A DNA stretch of 64,000 nucleotides from Idiomarina loihiensis (GTDB lineage: Bacteria; Pseudomonadota; Gammaproteobacteria; Enterobacterales; Alteromonadaceae): the NCBI RefSeq assembly GCF_024584785.1, contig NZ_CP074112.1:2790001-2854000 (forward strand), in the 5' to 3' direction. A model generated the notes under the pieces. It did not search any database and was not told the origin of the DNA. It saw nothing but the letters and a program-made list of their open reading frames with translations. Position numbers and translations under genes: made by a program. Of this stretch, positions 1 to 9,493 are shown in pieces. The stretch's first letter is position 1. Each line of letters starts with the position of its first letter.

Positions 1-10
1 AGACCAGTAG
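1..10 (+). CDS. tatA: 3' end of tatA (partial)
   Basis: Only the last bases are inside the window: Asp, Gln and a TAG stop at 8-10, four bases before the tatB start. TatA nearly always precedes tatB in this operon and often ends in a short charged tail, so a tatA tail is the natural reading. This is inferred from context alone. Confidence 0.4.
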
Positions 11-13
11 ACC

Positions 14-361
14 ATGTTTGATATTGGCTTTTGGGAGCTGGTGGTAATCGCTGTGCTGGGGCTGATTGTGTTGGGTCCTGAGCGCCTGCCAGGAGCTTTG
101 CGCTCAATGCAGCGAGGGGTGAGTAAAGTCAAAGAGTTTACCAGTAACATGCAACAAGAGCTGAATCATGAGCTGCGGATTAAAGAGTTGCATGAGCATT
201 TGAAGCAAGCTGAAGAACTCGGCATGGACAAATTACCGCCCGACGTGCAGCGGTCTATTGTTGAATTACAGGCAGCCGCGCAACAAGTGCAGCGCCCTTA
301 TGCCACCCCTGCTAATACGGGCAACAGCACCGATAAACCTAAGGATTCGTCAGATGGCTAG
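14..361 (+). CDS. tatB: Sec-independent protein translocase subunit TatB
   Basis: TatB forms the substrate-receptor complex with TatC in the inner membrane and passes folded twin-arginine substrates to TatA pores. The 115-residue protein has the family's layout. A short N-terminal membrane helix (about residues 4-21) ends in the conserved Gly-Pro-Glu-Arg-Leu-Pro hinge. An amphipathic helix follows, then a long charged helix (about 40-90) and a disordered Pro/Thr/Ser-rich tail. The Phe-Asp-Ile-Gly-Phe start is typical of TatB rather than TatA. The stop overlaps the tatC start by eight bases, which suggests translational coupling. Confidence 0.95.
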   Translation: MFDIGFWELVVIAVLGLIVLGPERLPGALRSMQRGVSKVKEFTSNMQQELNHELRIKELHEHLKQAEELGMDKLPPDVQRSIVELQAAAQQVQRPYATPANTGNSTDKPKDSSDG

Positions 362-1118
362 TCAGATGCCCTTTTTGGAGCACTTACTAGAATTACGAAC
401 GCGGGTGCTACGAAGTCTGCTGGCGGTAGGTGTTATTTTTGCCCTGTTGGCGGCCTTTGCCAACGATCTATACCACTGGCTAGCGCTGCCTATGCTGGAG
501 AGTTTGCCGCAGGGCACCAGTATGATAGCCACCGATGTGGCCACACCATTTTTCACCCCCTTCAAGTTGGTTTTAGTAGTAGCTATTGCATTGGCTATTC
601 CATTTTTGCTGTGGCAGCTGTGGGGATTCATCGCTCCGGGTTTGTATAAACGCGAAAGGCGCTTAGTGGTGCCGCTGCTGTTAAGTAGTACGTTATTATT
701 TTATGCTGGGGTGGCGTTTGCTTACTGGGTGGTGTTGCCGTTAGCCTTAAACTTTTTAGCTGGGGCCGCTCCAGAAGGGGTGACAGTAGCAACTGATATA
801 GCTCGCTATTTAGACTTTGTGCTGGCCATTTTTATGGCGTTTGGGATTGCCTTTGAAACCCCAGTCGCTATTATTTTATTGGTTTGGAGTGGCGTAACAA
901 GCGTCGCTGCATTGCGTGCTAAGCGAGCTTATGTCATTGTAATTGCTTTTATTGTGGGCATGATTCTGACACCACCGGATGTCATCTCACAAACGTTGCT
1001 TGCTATTCCAATGTGGTTATTGTTTGAACTTGGGCTAGTTATTGCAGGTCTATATCAAAAAGCGGGAGTTAAGCCAGCTGCTGACTCCGCCGATGCAACT
1101 AATACGAATGGGAAGTAG
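354..1118 (+). CDS. tatC: Sec-independent protein translocase subunit TatC
   Basis: TatC is the polytopic core of the Tat receptor and binds the twin-arginine signal. The 254-residue protein has six predicted membrane spans. The N-terminal cytosolic motif ([10 protein letters not shown]) belongs to the signal-peptide binding site. The start at 354 was chosen because homology begins there. The reading frame stays open back to 258, but that stretch overlaps the tatB tail and looks random. The C-terminus is a short hydrophilic tail. It lies between tatB and a small periplasmic protein gene with almost no spacer. Confidence 0.95.
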   Translation: MASQMPFLEHLLELRTRVLRSLLAVGVIFALLAAFANDLYHWLALPMLESLPQGTSMIATDVATPFFTPFKLVLVVAIALAIPFLLWQLWGFIAPGLYKRERRLVVPLLLSSTLLFYAGVAFAYWVVLPLALNFLAGAAPEGVTVATDIARYLDFVLAIFMAFGIAFETPVAIILLVWSGVTSVAALRAKRAYVIVIAFIVGMILTPPDVISQTLLAIPMWLLFELGLVIAGLYQKAGVKPAADSADATNTNGK

Positions 1119-1120
1119 CT

Positions 1121-1672
1121 ATGCGAAAGCTGATGTATGGGTTTGGAACAAGTGCGTTGATGTTGACGACAGTACTGACGGCCGCTTGGTCGGCGCCAGC
1201 AACGGCACAAACAGCAGTGGATGCTGAGTTGTTACGTTGTGCTGATATCAAGAATGCGTTACAGCGCTTGGTTTGTTTTGATGAACTCGCAGCACAAGTT
1301 ACCGTAGCGCAACGCGGTAGTGATGAGACTGCGGTAGCAGCTAGTGCGCCGGGTGCAAGTGGTATGAATCGCTCGGCCCGCGCGGCAGAGCGAAGCCAAG
1401 CTGATGTGAAGCAAAAATTTGGTAAGGAACATCGTACCGCAACCGAAGATGCCCCTGATCGACAGTACATTACGATTACCAAACTGGAACAAAATGCGCG
1501 CGGTTATTGGGTGGTTGAAACTGAAGATGGGCAAATCTGGGAGCAATCTGAGTCCGGAACATTTTTGTTTAAGGATGACGCACGCTACTACATTGAGCGT
1601 GGCGCCTTTACCAGTTTCTTCTTAAGTTACGAAGGCACCCCGCGACGGATTAAAGTGCGGCGCATCGATTAA
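1121..1672 (+). CDS. Periplasmic protein of unknown function in the tat operon
   Basis: A 183-residue protein that starts two bases after tatC. The first 30 residues form a classical Sec signal peptide with a likely cut after Ala-Thr-Ala-Gln. The mature N-terminus has a Cys-Ala-Asp-Ile...Arg-Leu-Val-Cys-Phe-Asp pattern (Cys40 and Cys52). This resembles the short two-cysteine 'RLaCyD' segment of several secreted proteobacterial proteins, including some VasI-like ones. The C-terminal part (about 105-183) is rich in aromatic residues and strands and ends in basic residues. I cannot assign a function. Its tight position between tatC and tatD suggests co-transcription. Confidence 0.75.
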   Translation: MRKLMYGFGTSALMLTTVLTAAWSAPATAQTAVDAELLRCADIKNALQRLVCFDELAAQVTVAQRGSDETAVAASAPGASGMNRSARAAERSQADVKQKFGKEHRTATEDAPDRQYITITKLEQNARGYWVVETEDGQIWEQSESGTFLFKDDARYYIERGAFTSFFLSYEGTPRRIKVRRID

Positions 1673-1680
1673 CTCTAAGC

Positions 1681-2469
1681 ATGAGCGCATTACGCTGGTT
1701 TGATGTTGGGGTGAATTTAACCAATCCTAAGCTACTGGTGCAAGCCGAACAGGTCATTGCACGTGGCTTAGCCGCTGGCGTTGAGCGTCAACTGGTGATT
1801 GGTACTAATGTGTTTGAAAGCGAGCAGGCACTGGCTTTGTGTGAACGTTTTCCGCAGCAGTTGGTGGCCTGTGTTGGTATTCATCCACACGATGCGGCGG
1901 CTAGCCAGCCCACCGATTTAGCCCGACTACGAGAACTAGCTCAACATCCAGCGGTGGTAGCGATTGGTGAGTGCGGGTTAGATTTTAACCGCAATTACTC
2001 GCCCGCACCTATTCAGCAGCAGGTTTTTACCGCTCAGTTGGAACTAGCTGCTGAATTGAAGTTGCCTGTTTATTTACATGAACGTGATGCACAAGCACAG
2101 CAATTAGCACTATTAAAGCCCTTCTTAAAAAGTATTCCACGGATGCTAGCGCATTGTTTTACTGGCGGCGAAAAAGAGCTTGCTAATTACCTCGATCTTG
2201 GTTGTTATATAGGCATCACGGGCTGGCTATGTGATGAACGTCGAGGAACAGAGTTACAACAGGCGGTGCCATGGATACCAGCGAACAGATTGCTGTTAGA
2301 AACCGATGCACCGTTTTTACTTCCGCGAACGATTCGACCAAGACCCAAATACAATGAACCTAGTTTACTCCCCGCTATAGGTGAGTATCTGGCGCAGCTA
2401 AGACAACAGGAAGTCACCACAATTGCTGCTCAGTGCTGGCAGAACAGCCTAGAATTTATACAACAATAG
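1681..2469 (+). CDS. tatD: TatD family metal-dependent hydrolase
   Basis: TatD is a TIM-barrel metallohydrolase with 3'-5' DNA/RNA exonuclease activity reported for the E. coli protein; it is not needed for Tat export. The 262 residues show the family blocks in order: Gly-Val-Asn-Leu-Thr near the N-terminus (true TatD proteins lack the HxH seen in paralogues), Gly-Ile-His-Pro-His-Asp, Gly-Glu-Cys-Gly-Leu-Asp, a His-Glu-Arg-Asp metal site, Ala-His-Cys-Phe-Thr-Gly, and Glu-Thr-Asp-Ala-Pro-Phe-Leu. It follows the preceding gene by eight bases, in the same tat cluster. Confidence 0.93.
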   Translation: MSALRWFDVGVNLTNPKLLVQAEQVIARGLAAGVERQLVIGTNVFESEQALALCERFPQQLVACVGIHPHDAAASQPTDLARLRELAQHPAVVAIGECGLDFNRNYSPAPIQQQVFTAQLELAAELKLPVYLHERDAQAQQLALLKPFLKSIPRMLAHCFTGGEKELANYLDLGCYIGITGWLCDERRGTELQQAVPWIPANRLLLETDAPFLLPRTIRPRPKYNEPSLLPAIGEYLAQLRQQEVTTIAAQCWQNSLEFIQQ

Positions 2470-2476
2470 GGATGCT

Positions 2477-4282
2477 ATGAACGTTTCTTGGGGCCGATGG
2501 GTAACCCTGGTGCTGCTGCTTATTATTGGTGTAGCCGTAACTGCGGTCAAAGCGCAGTCGACACCACCGAAGCCGCTACAGGTTGTTAAACCAAGCATCT
2601 ATTATCAAGCTGAAACCAATACAACCACGCTCCTAGGCTTGCTGCAACAGCCAGCCGCAGCATGGCAGCAGATGCCAGCAGGTGAGGCGGTGTCTTTTGG
2701 ATACACGCCACAGGCGTATTGGTTTAAAGTATCGGTAGGTGCTAATGACGCCGACCGCATGCTTTATTTAGGCTATCCCTTACTCGACTCGATCGACGTT
2801 TATTTTGTGCAAACAGGGCAAGTGCTGAGTCAGGTCAGCATGGGCGATCAATATCCCTTTGCGCAGCGACCCATTCACAATAAAAACTTTGTCGTTCCGC
2901 TGCCTACCCATGCAGCCCACGATATTTACCTCAGAGTCCAAACTGAAAGCTCGCTAAGGTTTCCGCTAGAGATCTGGTCACCGTTGCAATTCATGGAGTT
3001 TCATCAGTATCAGGTGGCCGCTACTGGGCTGTATTTCGGCCTGATCTTGTGCATGGTGTTTTATAACCTCTTCACCTATTTGGTCACTCGAGACCGTAGT
3101 TTCTTAAATTACTCAGCTTACACTCTCTCCGTCGGGCTGCTAATGGCCGGTTTAGATGGGGTGGGTTATCAGTACCTGTGGCCATGGTCGGTATGGATTC
3201 AAGATCGAATTGTTACCATGATAGGTAGCATCATGATTTTGTTTGCAACGCTGGTGACCATGGGCGTGTTACAAACCAAGCAGCACAGTGCCAGATTACA
3301 TAGGGTGTTGCGCTTCTTTATGGCGCTGTATGGCGTTATTTTTCTGCTCAGCTTGATTTTGCCCTACGCGGTTTTGATACCTTTTGTACTTGGTTTTGCG
3401 GTTATATGCTGTGGCTTTTTACTGAGTTGCGGCATCATTTTATGGCGCCGCGGCCTGATTTACGCGCGTATTTATACCTTCGCATTAGGCGGCTTGCTGG
3501 CCGCTATCAGTGTTAATTCCTTGGGCTACTTGGGGCTGTTTGAATCGGTTTTTGTGCAACGTTACGCCATCATGGCAGCGTCAGCATTTGAGGTGTTGCT
3601 GCTGTCTTGGGTTCTGGCATTGCGCTTTAACGAAAGTAGGCAAGAGCAGTTGGTGTTGAAAGAGCAATTAAATCATCAACTCGAAGATATGGTGACGAAA
3701 CGAACTCAAGAGCTGAAGCAGGTGATGCTACGGCTACAAAAAGCCAATCAAGAACTCGAGCAAAAGAGCAACGAAGATGGTCTGACTGGCTTGTACAATA
3801 GGCGGTTTCTGAACCAAGAATTTAAGCGCGAGTTTCGTCGGTCCATGCGCAGTGGCCGCGAACTAACGCTGATTATGCTTGATATCGATCATTTTAAACC
3901 TTTGAACGATAGCCACGGACATTTGGTGGGCGACCAAATATTAATTGAACTGGCGCAGGTGCTGCGGCAATTGCTACGTCGCGCTAGTGATACTGTTTAT
4001 CGTTATGGCGGTGAAGAATTTGTGGTGCTGCTGCCAGATACGGATGAAATTGGCGCTCGTGATATTGCCATGAAGATTGCCGAGAAGGTACGTCAGCATG
4101 CCTTTGATACGGATCAAGGGGAGATGCGCATCACCGTCAGTATGGGGGTTGCAGTAGCTCGTCCTGGGGTCTATGATCAGCCCACCCAATTACTAGCAGC
4201 CGCCGATGAAGCGCTGTACCGCGCTAAAGCTGCTGGTCGTGATCAAATTCGGGTGGTTGCTAAGCGTCTAGCGAGCGACTAA
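2477..4282 (+). CDS. Membrane diguanylate cyclase with 7TMR-DISM sensor
   Basis: This protein probably makes cyclic di-GMP from two GTP in response to a periplasmic signal. Its 601 residues read as a signal peptide (about 1-27), a 7TMR-DISMED2-type periplasmic sensory domain (about 35-165), seven membrane spans (about 180-385), a coiled linker (about 390-430) and a C-terminal GGDEF domain. The active-site loop is Gly-Gly-Glu-Glu-Phe (511-515). An Arg502-x-x-Asp505 motif five residues upstream is the product-inhibition I-site, so the enzyme should be active and feedback-limited. The stimulus is unknown. It starts seven bases after tatD and 26 bases separate it from hemB, so it probably shares the operon transcript. 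Confidence 0.9.
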   Translation: MNVSWGRWVTLVLLLIIGVAVTAVKAQSTPPKPLQVVKPSIYYQAETNTTTLLGLLQQPAAAWQQMPAGEAVSFGYTPQAYWFKVSVGANDADRMLYLGYPLLDSIDVYFVQTGQVLSQVSMGDQYPFAQRPIHNKNFVVPLPTHAAHDIYLRVQTESSLRFPLEIWSPLQFMEFHQYQVAATGLYFGLILCMVFYNLFTYLVTRDRSFLNYSAYTLSVGLLMAGLDGVGYQYLWPWSVWIQDRIVTMIGSIMILFATLVTMGVLQTKQHSARLHRVLRFFMALYGVIFLLSLILPYAVLIPFVLGFAVICCGFLLSCGIILWRRGLIYARIYTFALGGLLAAISVNSLGYLGLFESVFVQRYAIMAASAFEVLLLSWVLALRFNESRQEQLVLKEQLNHQLEDMVTKRTQELKQVMLRLQKANQELEQKSNEDGLTGLYNRRFLNQEFKREFRRSMRSGRELTLIMLDIDHFKPLNDSHGHLVGDQILIELAQVLRQLLRRASDTVYRYGGEEFVVLLPDTDEIGARDIAMKIAEKVRQHAFDTDQGEMRITVSMGVAVARPGVYDQPTQLLAAADEALYRAKAAGRDQIRVVAKRLASD

Positions 4283-4305
4283 CCGTCCGCCATCTCAGAG
4301 GATAA

Positions 4306-5313
<1,008 letters not shown>

Positions 5314-5314
5314 C

Positions 5315-6247
5315 TTAATTGTTGCTGGGTGCTGTTACTGCCGCTAGTTGTTGTAGTAACAGCCCCTCACGCAATGCTCCCGCCGCCAGATGCACCCGGT
5401 GAATGCCTAGCTCTTCGAGCAAGGCAATCAAGATACAGAGCCCACCTACAAAGACAGCCGTGCGGTCGCGCCGTAACGGAAGCTCGTGTAACCGTTGTAC
5501 ATGTCCTACAGCAATAACTTCAGCTAACACCTGCTGTAACCAAGTCGCATCTATCACTGGAGTGAGTTGTCGGCTCTGCCTTAAGTCTAACAGCGCGCGG
5601 AAGGTGCCTGAGGCGCCGCTTACGTGCTCCCATCCCAATTCTTTGAACCTACCTACATGGTCGGCCAAAAGTGCTCGTGCTGAGGCGATAGCGTCGTTAC
5701 AGGCAGTTGCTGAAATAGTTTGGTTATGAAAAAAGCGCTGTTGCCAAACCACGCAGCCTAAATCAAAACTTTCTAAGTGCAGAGGTTCAGTACCATGACC
5801 GACGATAACCTCTGTGCTGGCACCGCCGATATCCAGCACCAGTAGGGGCTTGCTCGAGCCGGCATAGGCACTCGTCGCCCCTTGGTAAATGAGTTTGGCT
5901 TCAGTGTGACCAGAAATGACTTCAATGGGACAGCCTAAAGCTTCCTCAAATTGGGCGATCATTTGCTGTTGGTTACTGGCTTTGCGCAAGGTTGCGGTAG
6001 CCACACAACGAATGTGACCCAACGGAATGTCGGCCAGCATGTTACGAAACATGGATAAGCACTGTAAGGCGCGACCAATGGCCGCATCATTGACCCATAG
6101 CTGCTGATCTAAGCCAGCAGCTAAACGGACTTTGTGGCGGTAGCGGGAGATGATCCGGTATCCGCCAGCGCGCTTGGTTGCAGCAATAATAAGATGAAAA
6201 CTATTCGAACCAAGATCAATTGCTGCAAAGCGCGCTTCCTGCGTCAT
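5315..6247 (-). CDS. gppA: Ppx/GppA family phosphatase (short form)
   Basis: An ASKHA-fold enzyme expected to act on the terminal phosphates of polyphosphate and/or on pppGpp. The N-terminal Ala-Ile-Asp-Leu-Gly-Ser-Asn-Ser-Phe-His phosphate loop and the central Leu-Asp-Ile-Gly-Gly-Ala-Ser-Thr-Glu block are both clear. At 310 residues it contains only the two actin-like domains and lacks the C-terminal HD-like domain of the roughly 500-residue E. coli Ppx and GppA. It lies six bases downstream of rhlB, as gppA does in E. coli. That synteny, not the sequence, favours the GppA name. Substrate choice cannot be told from sequence. Confidence 0.88.
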   Translation of the reverse strand: MTQEARFAAIDLGSNSFHLIIAATKRAGGYRIISRYRHKVRLAAGLDQQLWVNDAAIGRALQCLSMFRNMLADIPLGHIRCVATATLRKASNQQQMIAQFEEALGCPIEVISGHTEAKLIYQGATSAYAGSSKPLLVLDIGGASTEVIVGHGTEPLHLESFDLGCVVWQQRFFHNQTISATACNDAIASARALLADHVGRFKELGWEHVSGASGTFRALLDLRQSRQLTPVIDATWLQQVLAEVIAVGHVQRLHELPLRRDRTAVFVGGLCILIALLEELGIHRVHLAAGALREGLLLQQLAAVTAPSNN

Positions 6248-6253
6248 AAGTGA

Positions 6254-7525
6254 TTACCGCGGACTTTGTTTGCGGTTATTCTGTGGTCGCCGTTGTTGGC
6301 TGCCACCCCGACGACCACCACGCGGTCGACGTTGACTGGTACGAGGGCTACGAAGATCCGTAAGTAGAGCCTCGGGAGCATACTTAGTCACTGGAATTGC
6401 ATGGCCAATGTATTCTTCAATGGCTGGCAAATTATAGACGTATTCTTCGCAGGCTAAGTTAACCGCTTTACCACTAGCTCCAGCGCGTCCGGTTCGACCA
6501 ATCCGATGCACATAATCTTCAAAGTCATCCGGGAGGTCGTAATTATAGACATGACTCACTTCAGGAATGTGCAAGCCACGCGCGGCAACATCCGTAGCTA
6601 CTAAGAAATCAAGCTCACCCGAGGTAAATTGCTCGAGAATCTTCAAGCGCTTACGTTGTGGTACATCACCCGTCAGCAAACCCACGCGGTGACCATCAGC
6701 CTCCAACCATTGAAATACTTTTTCGCAGGTATGTTTGGTATTCGCAAAGATAATGGCTTTTTCGGGCCAATCTTCTTCAATCAGCGTAAGTAGTAGCTTT
6801 ATTTTGTCTTGCTTAGACGGGTAGAAAAGCTCCTCGGTAATACGCGTACCGGTTTTTTGTAAAGGTTCTACTTCAACTTTAGTAGGTGAGTTCATATGCT
6901 CGTAAGCCAGTTCCTGAACCCGCTGCGATAGCGTGGCAGAAAACAACAAACTCTGACGCTGCTTAGGTGGTGGCATCTTCTGGAACATGTAGCGAATGTC
7001 TTTGATAAAGCCTAAATCGAACATGCGATCGGCTTCATCTAACACCACCACTTCAATTTTATCCAGTTGGTAGATGCCTTGTTTACAGTAATCTATTAAT
7101 CTACCCGTGGTACCGATCAGAATATCAACGCCTTGTTCTAACTGCTGCCGTTGAGATTCATAACCCTCGCCCCCATAAATAATGCCAAGACGCATATCGC
7201 AATGTTTGGCAAGCAATTCAGCATCGTTAGCGATCTGAATGGCAAGCTCACGCGTAGGCGCCATAATGATGGCACGCGGATAACGTTGGTCACCAGTACG
7301 CGGTTTGTTTAACAGCGTGGTGAAAGTAGCGACTAAAAAGGCTAAAGTTTTACCTGTACCGGTTTGCGCCTGTCCTGCAACGTCTTTTCCGATTAGGGCA
7401 ATCGGTAAGCTTAATGCTTGAATAGGTGTACAATGTTCAAACCCAGCGCTTTGTAGCGCGGCTAATACCTGCGGGTGCAGGTCGAGATCGGCGAAGCGTG
7501 TCTCTGTCAAATGTGTTTTACTCAT
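6254..7525 (-). CDS. rhlB: ATP-dependent RNA helicase RhlB
   Basis: A DEAD-box helicase that in E. coli unwinds RNA for the RNase E degradosome. The 423 residues contain the Q-motif (Pro-Ile-Gln), Walker A (Ala-Gln-Thr-Gly-Thr-Gly-Lys-Thr), Asp-Glu-Ala-Asp, Ser-Ala-Thr and the helicase C-terminal His-Arg-Ile-Gly-Arg-Thr-Gly-Arg motif, in order. The tail (about 393-423) is very rich in Arg, Gly and Gln, which fits an RNA- or RNase E-binding tail. Divergence from trxA-rho and gppA downstream reproduce the E. coli rhlB locus. Confidence 0.95.
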   Translation of the reverse strand: MSKTHLTETRFADLDLHPQVLAALQSAGFEHCTPIQALSLPIALIGKDVAGQAQTGTGKTLAFLVATFTTLLNKPRTGDQRYPRAIIMAPTRELAIQIANDAELLAKHCDMRLGIIYGGEGYESQRQQLEQGVDILIGTTGRLIDYCKQGIYQLDKIEVVVLDEADRMFDLGFIKDIRYMFQKMPPPKQRQSLLFSATLSQRVQELAYEHMNSPTKVEVEPLQKTGTRITEELFYPSKQDKIKLLLTLIEEDWPEKAIIFANTKHTCEKVFQWLEADGHRVGLLTGDVPQRKRLKILEQFTSGELDFLVATDVAARGLHIPEVSHVYNYDLPDDFEDYVHRIGRTGRAGASGKAVNLACEEYVYNLPAIEEYIGHAIPVTKYAPEALLTDLRSPRTSQRRPRGGRRGGSQQRRPQNNRKQSPR

Positions 7526-7542
7526 GGCGTAAGCATATCAGT

Positions 7543-7587
7543 TTGCGCTAACATTCAAAAACAGAAATAATAGTGTTTTATTATTTC
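7543..7587 (+). promoter_or_regulatory. Candidate trxA promoter with overlapping inverted repeat
   Basis: TTGCGC (7543-7548) and AATAAT (7566-7571) are separated by 17 bases and could form a sigma70 promoter for trxA. A perfect 9-bp inverted repeat, GAAATAATA / TATTATTTC with a 6-base spacer (7564-7587), covers the -10. It could be an operator or simply an AT-rich hairpin in the 5' leader. The region also serves divergent rhlB. Confidence 0.45.
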
Positions 7588-7613
7588 ACGCGTATTCAGC
7601 AGCGGAGATTATC

Positions 7614-7940
7614 ATGAGTGATAAAATTGTTCAGCTAAGTGATGAAAGTTTTGAGAGCGATGTTCTTAATTCAGACAAACCAGTTTTAGTAGATTTTTGG
7701 GCAGAGTGGTGTGGCCCATGCAAAATGATTGCACCTATTCTAGATGAGATTGCCAACGACTTTGGCGATCGCATCACTGTGGGTAAATTAAACGTTGACC
7801 ACAACAATCAAACTCCGCCTAAGTACGGTATTCGTGGCATCCCAACCCTGTTGCTGTTCAAAAATGGTGAAGTGGCTGGCACTAAAGTGGGTGCCTTATC
7901 AAAAGCTCAGTTAGCTGAGTTTATTGAGCAAAATCTGTAA
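7614..7940 (+). CDS. trxA: Thioredoxin 1
   Basis: A cytosolic disulfide reductase that donates electrons to ribonucleotide reductase, PAPS reductase and others. The 108-residue protein has the Trp-Cys-Gly-Pro-Cys-Lys active site, the buried aspartate in Leu-Val-Asp-Phe-Trp-Ala, and the cis-proline loop Gly-Ile-Pro-Thr. It starts after a clear SD (GGAG near 7603) and is followed by a strong hairpin. It lies upstream of rho, as in E. coli. Confidence 0.97.
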   Translation: MSDKIVQLSDESFESDVLNSDKPVLVDFWAEWCGPCKMIAPILDEIANDFGDRITVGKLNVDHNNQTPPKYGIRGIPTLLLFKNGEVAGTKVGALSKAQLAEFIEQNL

Positions 7941-7946
7941 TTGTTT

Positions 7947-8011
7947 GGCCCATTAAGGTTGTCTTAGATTGATCCAAGGCAACCTTGAGTGGGTCATTTC
8001 GCTATTTTTTT
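7947..8011 (+). terminator. Intrinsic terminator between trxA and rho
   Basis: A long stem pairs AAGGTTGTCTT (7955-7965) with AAGGCAACCTT (7975-7985), with one G-U pair. Flanking GGCCCA/TGGGTC extends it, and a T-run follows at 8005-8011. It should end most trxA transcripts, so rho probably has its own promoter or depends on read-through. Confidence 0.7.
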
Positions 8012-8168
8012 ATTAAAATCGACGAAAAACTGGACGTTTTTCGATTTAGGTGTTACTTTTCTTCGCATAACTTTTCTCAGGGTGCCAGCCTTCAGGTATC
8101 CGAAGCAGTCGAAATCCCTAAATTAAACAACTCAATTTTTTATTGGCCACAAAAGTCATTACCCCCCT
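8012..8168 (+). promoter_or_regulatory. rho leader region
   Basis: This untranslated stretch has a small hairpin (CGAAAAAC at 8023-8030 pairing with GTTTTTCG at 8036-8043). No Shine-Dalgarno sequence lies in front of the rho ATG. The six bases at 8162-8167 are all C and almost touch the start codon. In E. coli rho is autoregulated by attenuation in its leader, and Rho prefers C-rich RNA, so similar control here is plausible but unproven. An open frame from 7985 to 8182 crosses the rho start and does not look like protein. Confidence 0.45.
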
Positions 8169-9434
8169 ATGAACTTAACTGAATTAAAGAACAAACCAAT
8201 CAGCGAGCTGGTGCAGCTCTCAGAAACTATGGGCCTAGAATCAATGGCTCGGATGCGCAAGCAAGATATTATTTTTGCTATTCTTAAAGCTCATGCCAAA
8301 AGCGGTGAAGATATTTACGGCGATGGCGTGCTTGAGATTTTGCAAGATGGCTTCGGCTTTTTGCGCTCGGCCGATTCTTCTTATCTAGCTGGCCCTGATG
8401 ATATCTATGTGTCGCCCAGCCAGATCCGTCGTTTTAACTTACGCACGGGTGATACGGTGTCGGGTAAGATTCGCCCGCCCAAAGAAGGCGAACGTTATTT
8501 TGCTCTCCTCAAAATCCGTGAAGTAAACTTCGACAAACCTGAAAACTCCCGCAATAAAGTCCTTTTTGAAAACCTTACTCCGATTCATGCTGACGAACGT
8601 CTGCGGATGGAACGTGGAAATGGTTCAACGGAAGACATTACTGCACGGGTATTAGATTTAGCATCGCCTATAGGTAAAGGTCAGCGTGGCTTGATTGTTG
8701 CGCCACCGAAAGCTGGTAAAACCTTACTATTACAGAACATTGCGCAGTCAATAGCGGCCAATCATCCCGATTGTGTACTCATGGTATTGCTAATTGATGA
8801 GCGTCCAGAAGAAGTCACCGAGATGCATCGCTTGGTAAAAGGTGAAGTGGTTGCATCAACTTTTGATGAACCAGCTAGCCGCCACGTGCAAGTCGCTGAA
8901 ATGGTGATTGAGAAAGCTAAGCGATTGGTAGAGCATAAAAAGGATGTGGTTATCCTGCTCGACTCCATTACTCGTTTGGCGCGTGCCTACAATACCGTGA
9001 TTCCTAGCTCTGGTAAGGTGCTCACCGGTGGTGTGGACGCGAACGCGTTACATAAACCCAAGCGCTTTTTTGGTGCAGCCCGTAACATTGAAGAAGGTGG
9101 CAGCTTAACCATTATTGCTACCGCGTTGATAGATACCGGCTCGAAGATGGATGAAGTGATTTACGAAGAGTTTAAAGGTACCGGTAACATGGAACTTCAT
9201 TTAAACCGAAAAATTGCTGAAAAACGAGTCTTCCCAGCGATCGATTTTAATCGTTCAGGTACCCGTCGCGAAGAGTTACTGACCAATCAAGAAGAGCTAC
9301 AGAAGATGTGGATTCTACGCAAAATTGTACACCCAATGGGTGAAACAGAAGCGATGGAGTTCTTGATTGATAAGTTGCAAATGACCAAAACTAACGATGA
9401 ATTCTTTGAAGCGATGAAACGCCAAAAGAGCTAA
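8169..9434 (+). CDS. rho: Transcription termination factor Rho
   Basis: A hexameric RNA-dependent ATPase that ends transcription at rut sites. The 421 residues match the family length. They contain the N-terminal helical domain, the cold-shock-like RNA-binding domain (Gly-Phe-Gly-Phe-Leu-Arg at about 59-64) and the ATPase core with Walker A (Pro-Pro-Lys-Ala-Gly-Lys-Thr) and Walker B (Val-Val-Ile-Leu-Leu-Asp-Ser). The start is fixed by homology, since no SD is present. A bidirectional terminator follows. Confidence 0.97.
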   Translation: MNLTELKNKPISELVQLSETMGLESMARMRKQDIIFAILKAHAKSGEDIYGDGVLEILQDGFGFLRSADSSYLAGPDDIYVSPSQIRRFNLRTGDTVSGKIRPPKEGERYFALLKIREVNFDKPENSRNKVLFENLTPIHADERLRMERGNGSTEDITARVLDLASPIGKGQRGLIVAPPKAGKTLLLQNIAQSIAANHPDCVLMVLLIDERPEEVTEMHRLVKGEVVASTFDEPASRHVQVAEMVIEKAKRLVEHKKDVVILLDSITRLARAYNTVIPSSGKVLTGGVDANALHKPKRFFGAARNIEEGGSLTIIATALIDTGSKMDEVIYEEFKGTGNMELHLNRKIAEKRVFPAIDFNRSGTRREELLTNQEELQKMWILRKIVHPMGETEAMEFLIDKLQMTKTNDEFFEAMKRQKS

Positions 9435-9456
9435 GTCGCTCGTCTTAGTTATTAGC

Positions 9457-9493
9457 AAAAAGCCAGCTTACCTTGCTGGCTTTTTTATTTTTT
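9457..9493. terminator. Bidirectional terminator, rho / EEP phosphodiesterase
   Basis: AAAAAGCCAGC (9457-9467) and GCTGGCTTTTTT (9475-9486) form a GC-rich stem with a short loop and T-runs on both strands. It serves rho and the convergent minus-strand gene, whose TAA stop lies in the T-run. Confidence 0.85.

Noticed and set aside
258-353. Upstream extension of tatC
   Set aside because: It lies in tatB in another frame and lacks similarity; the conserved TatC start is at 354.
7985-8182. 65-codon open frame across the rho leader
   Set aside because: It begins inside the trxA terminator, runs into rho in another frame and has no SD or family resemblance. A rho leader peptide cannot be excluded but is not supported.
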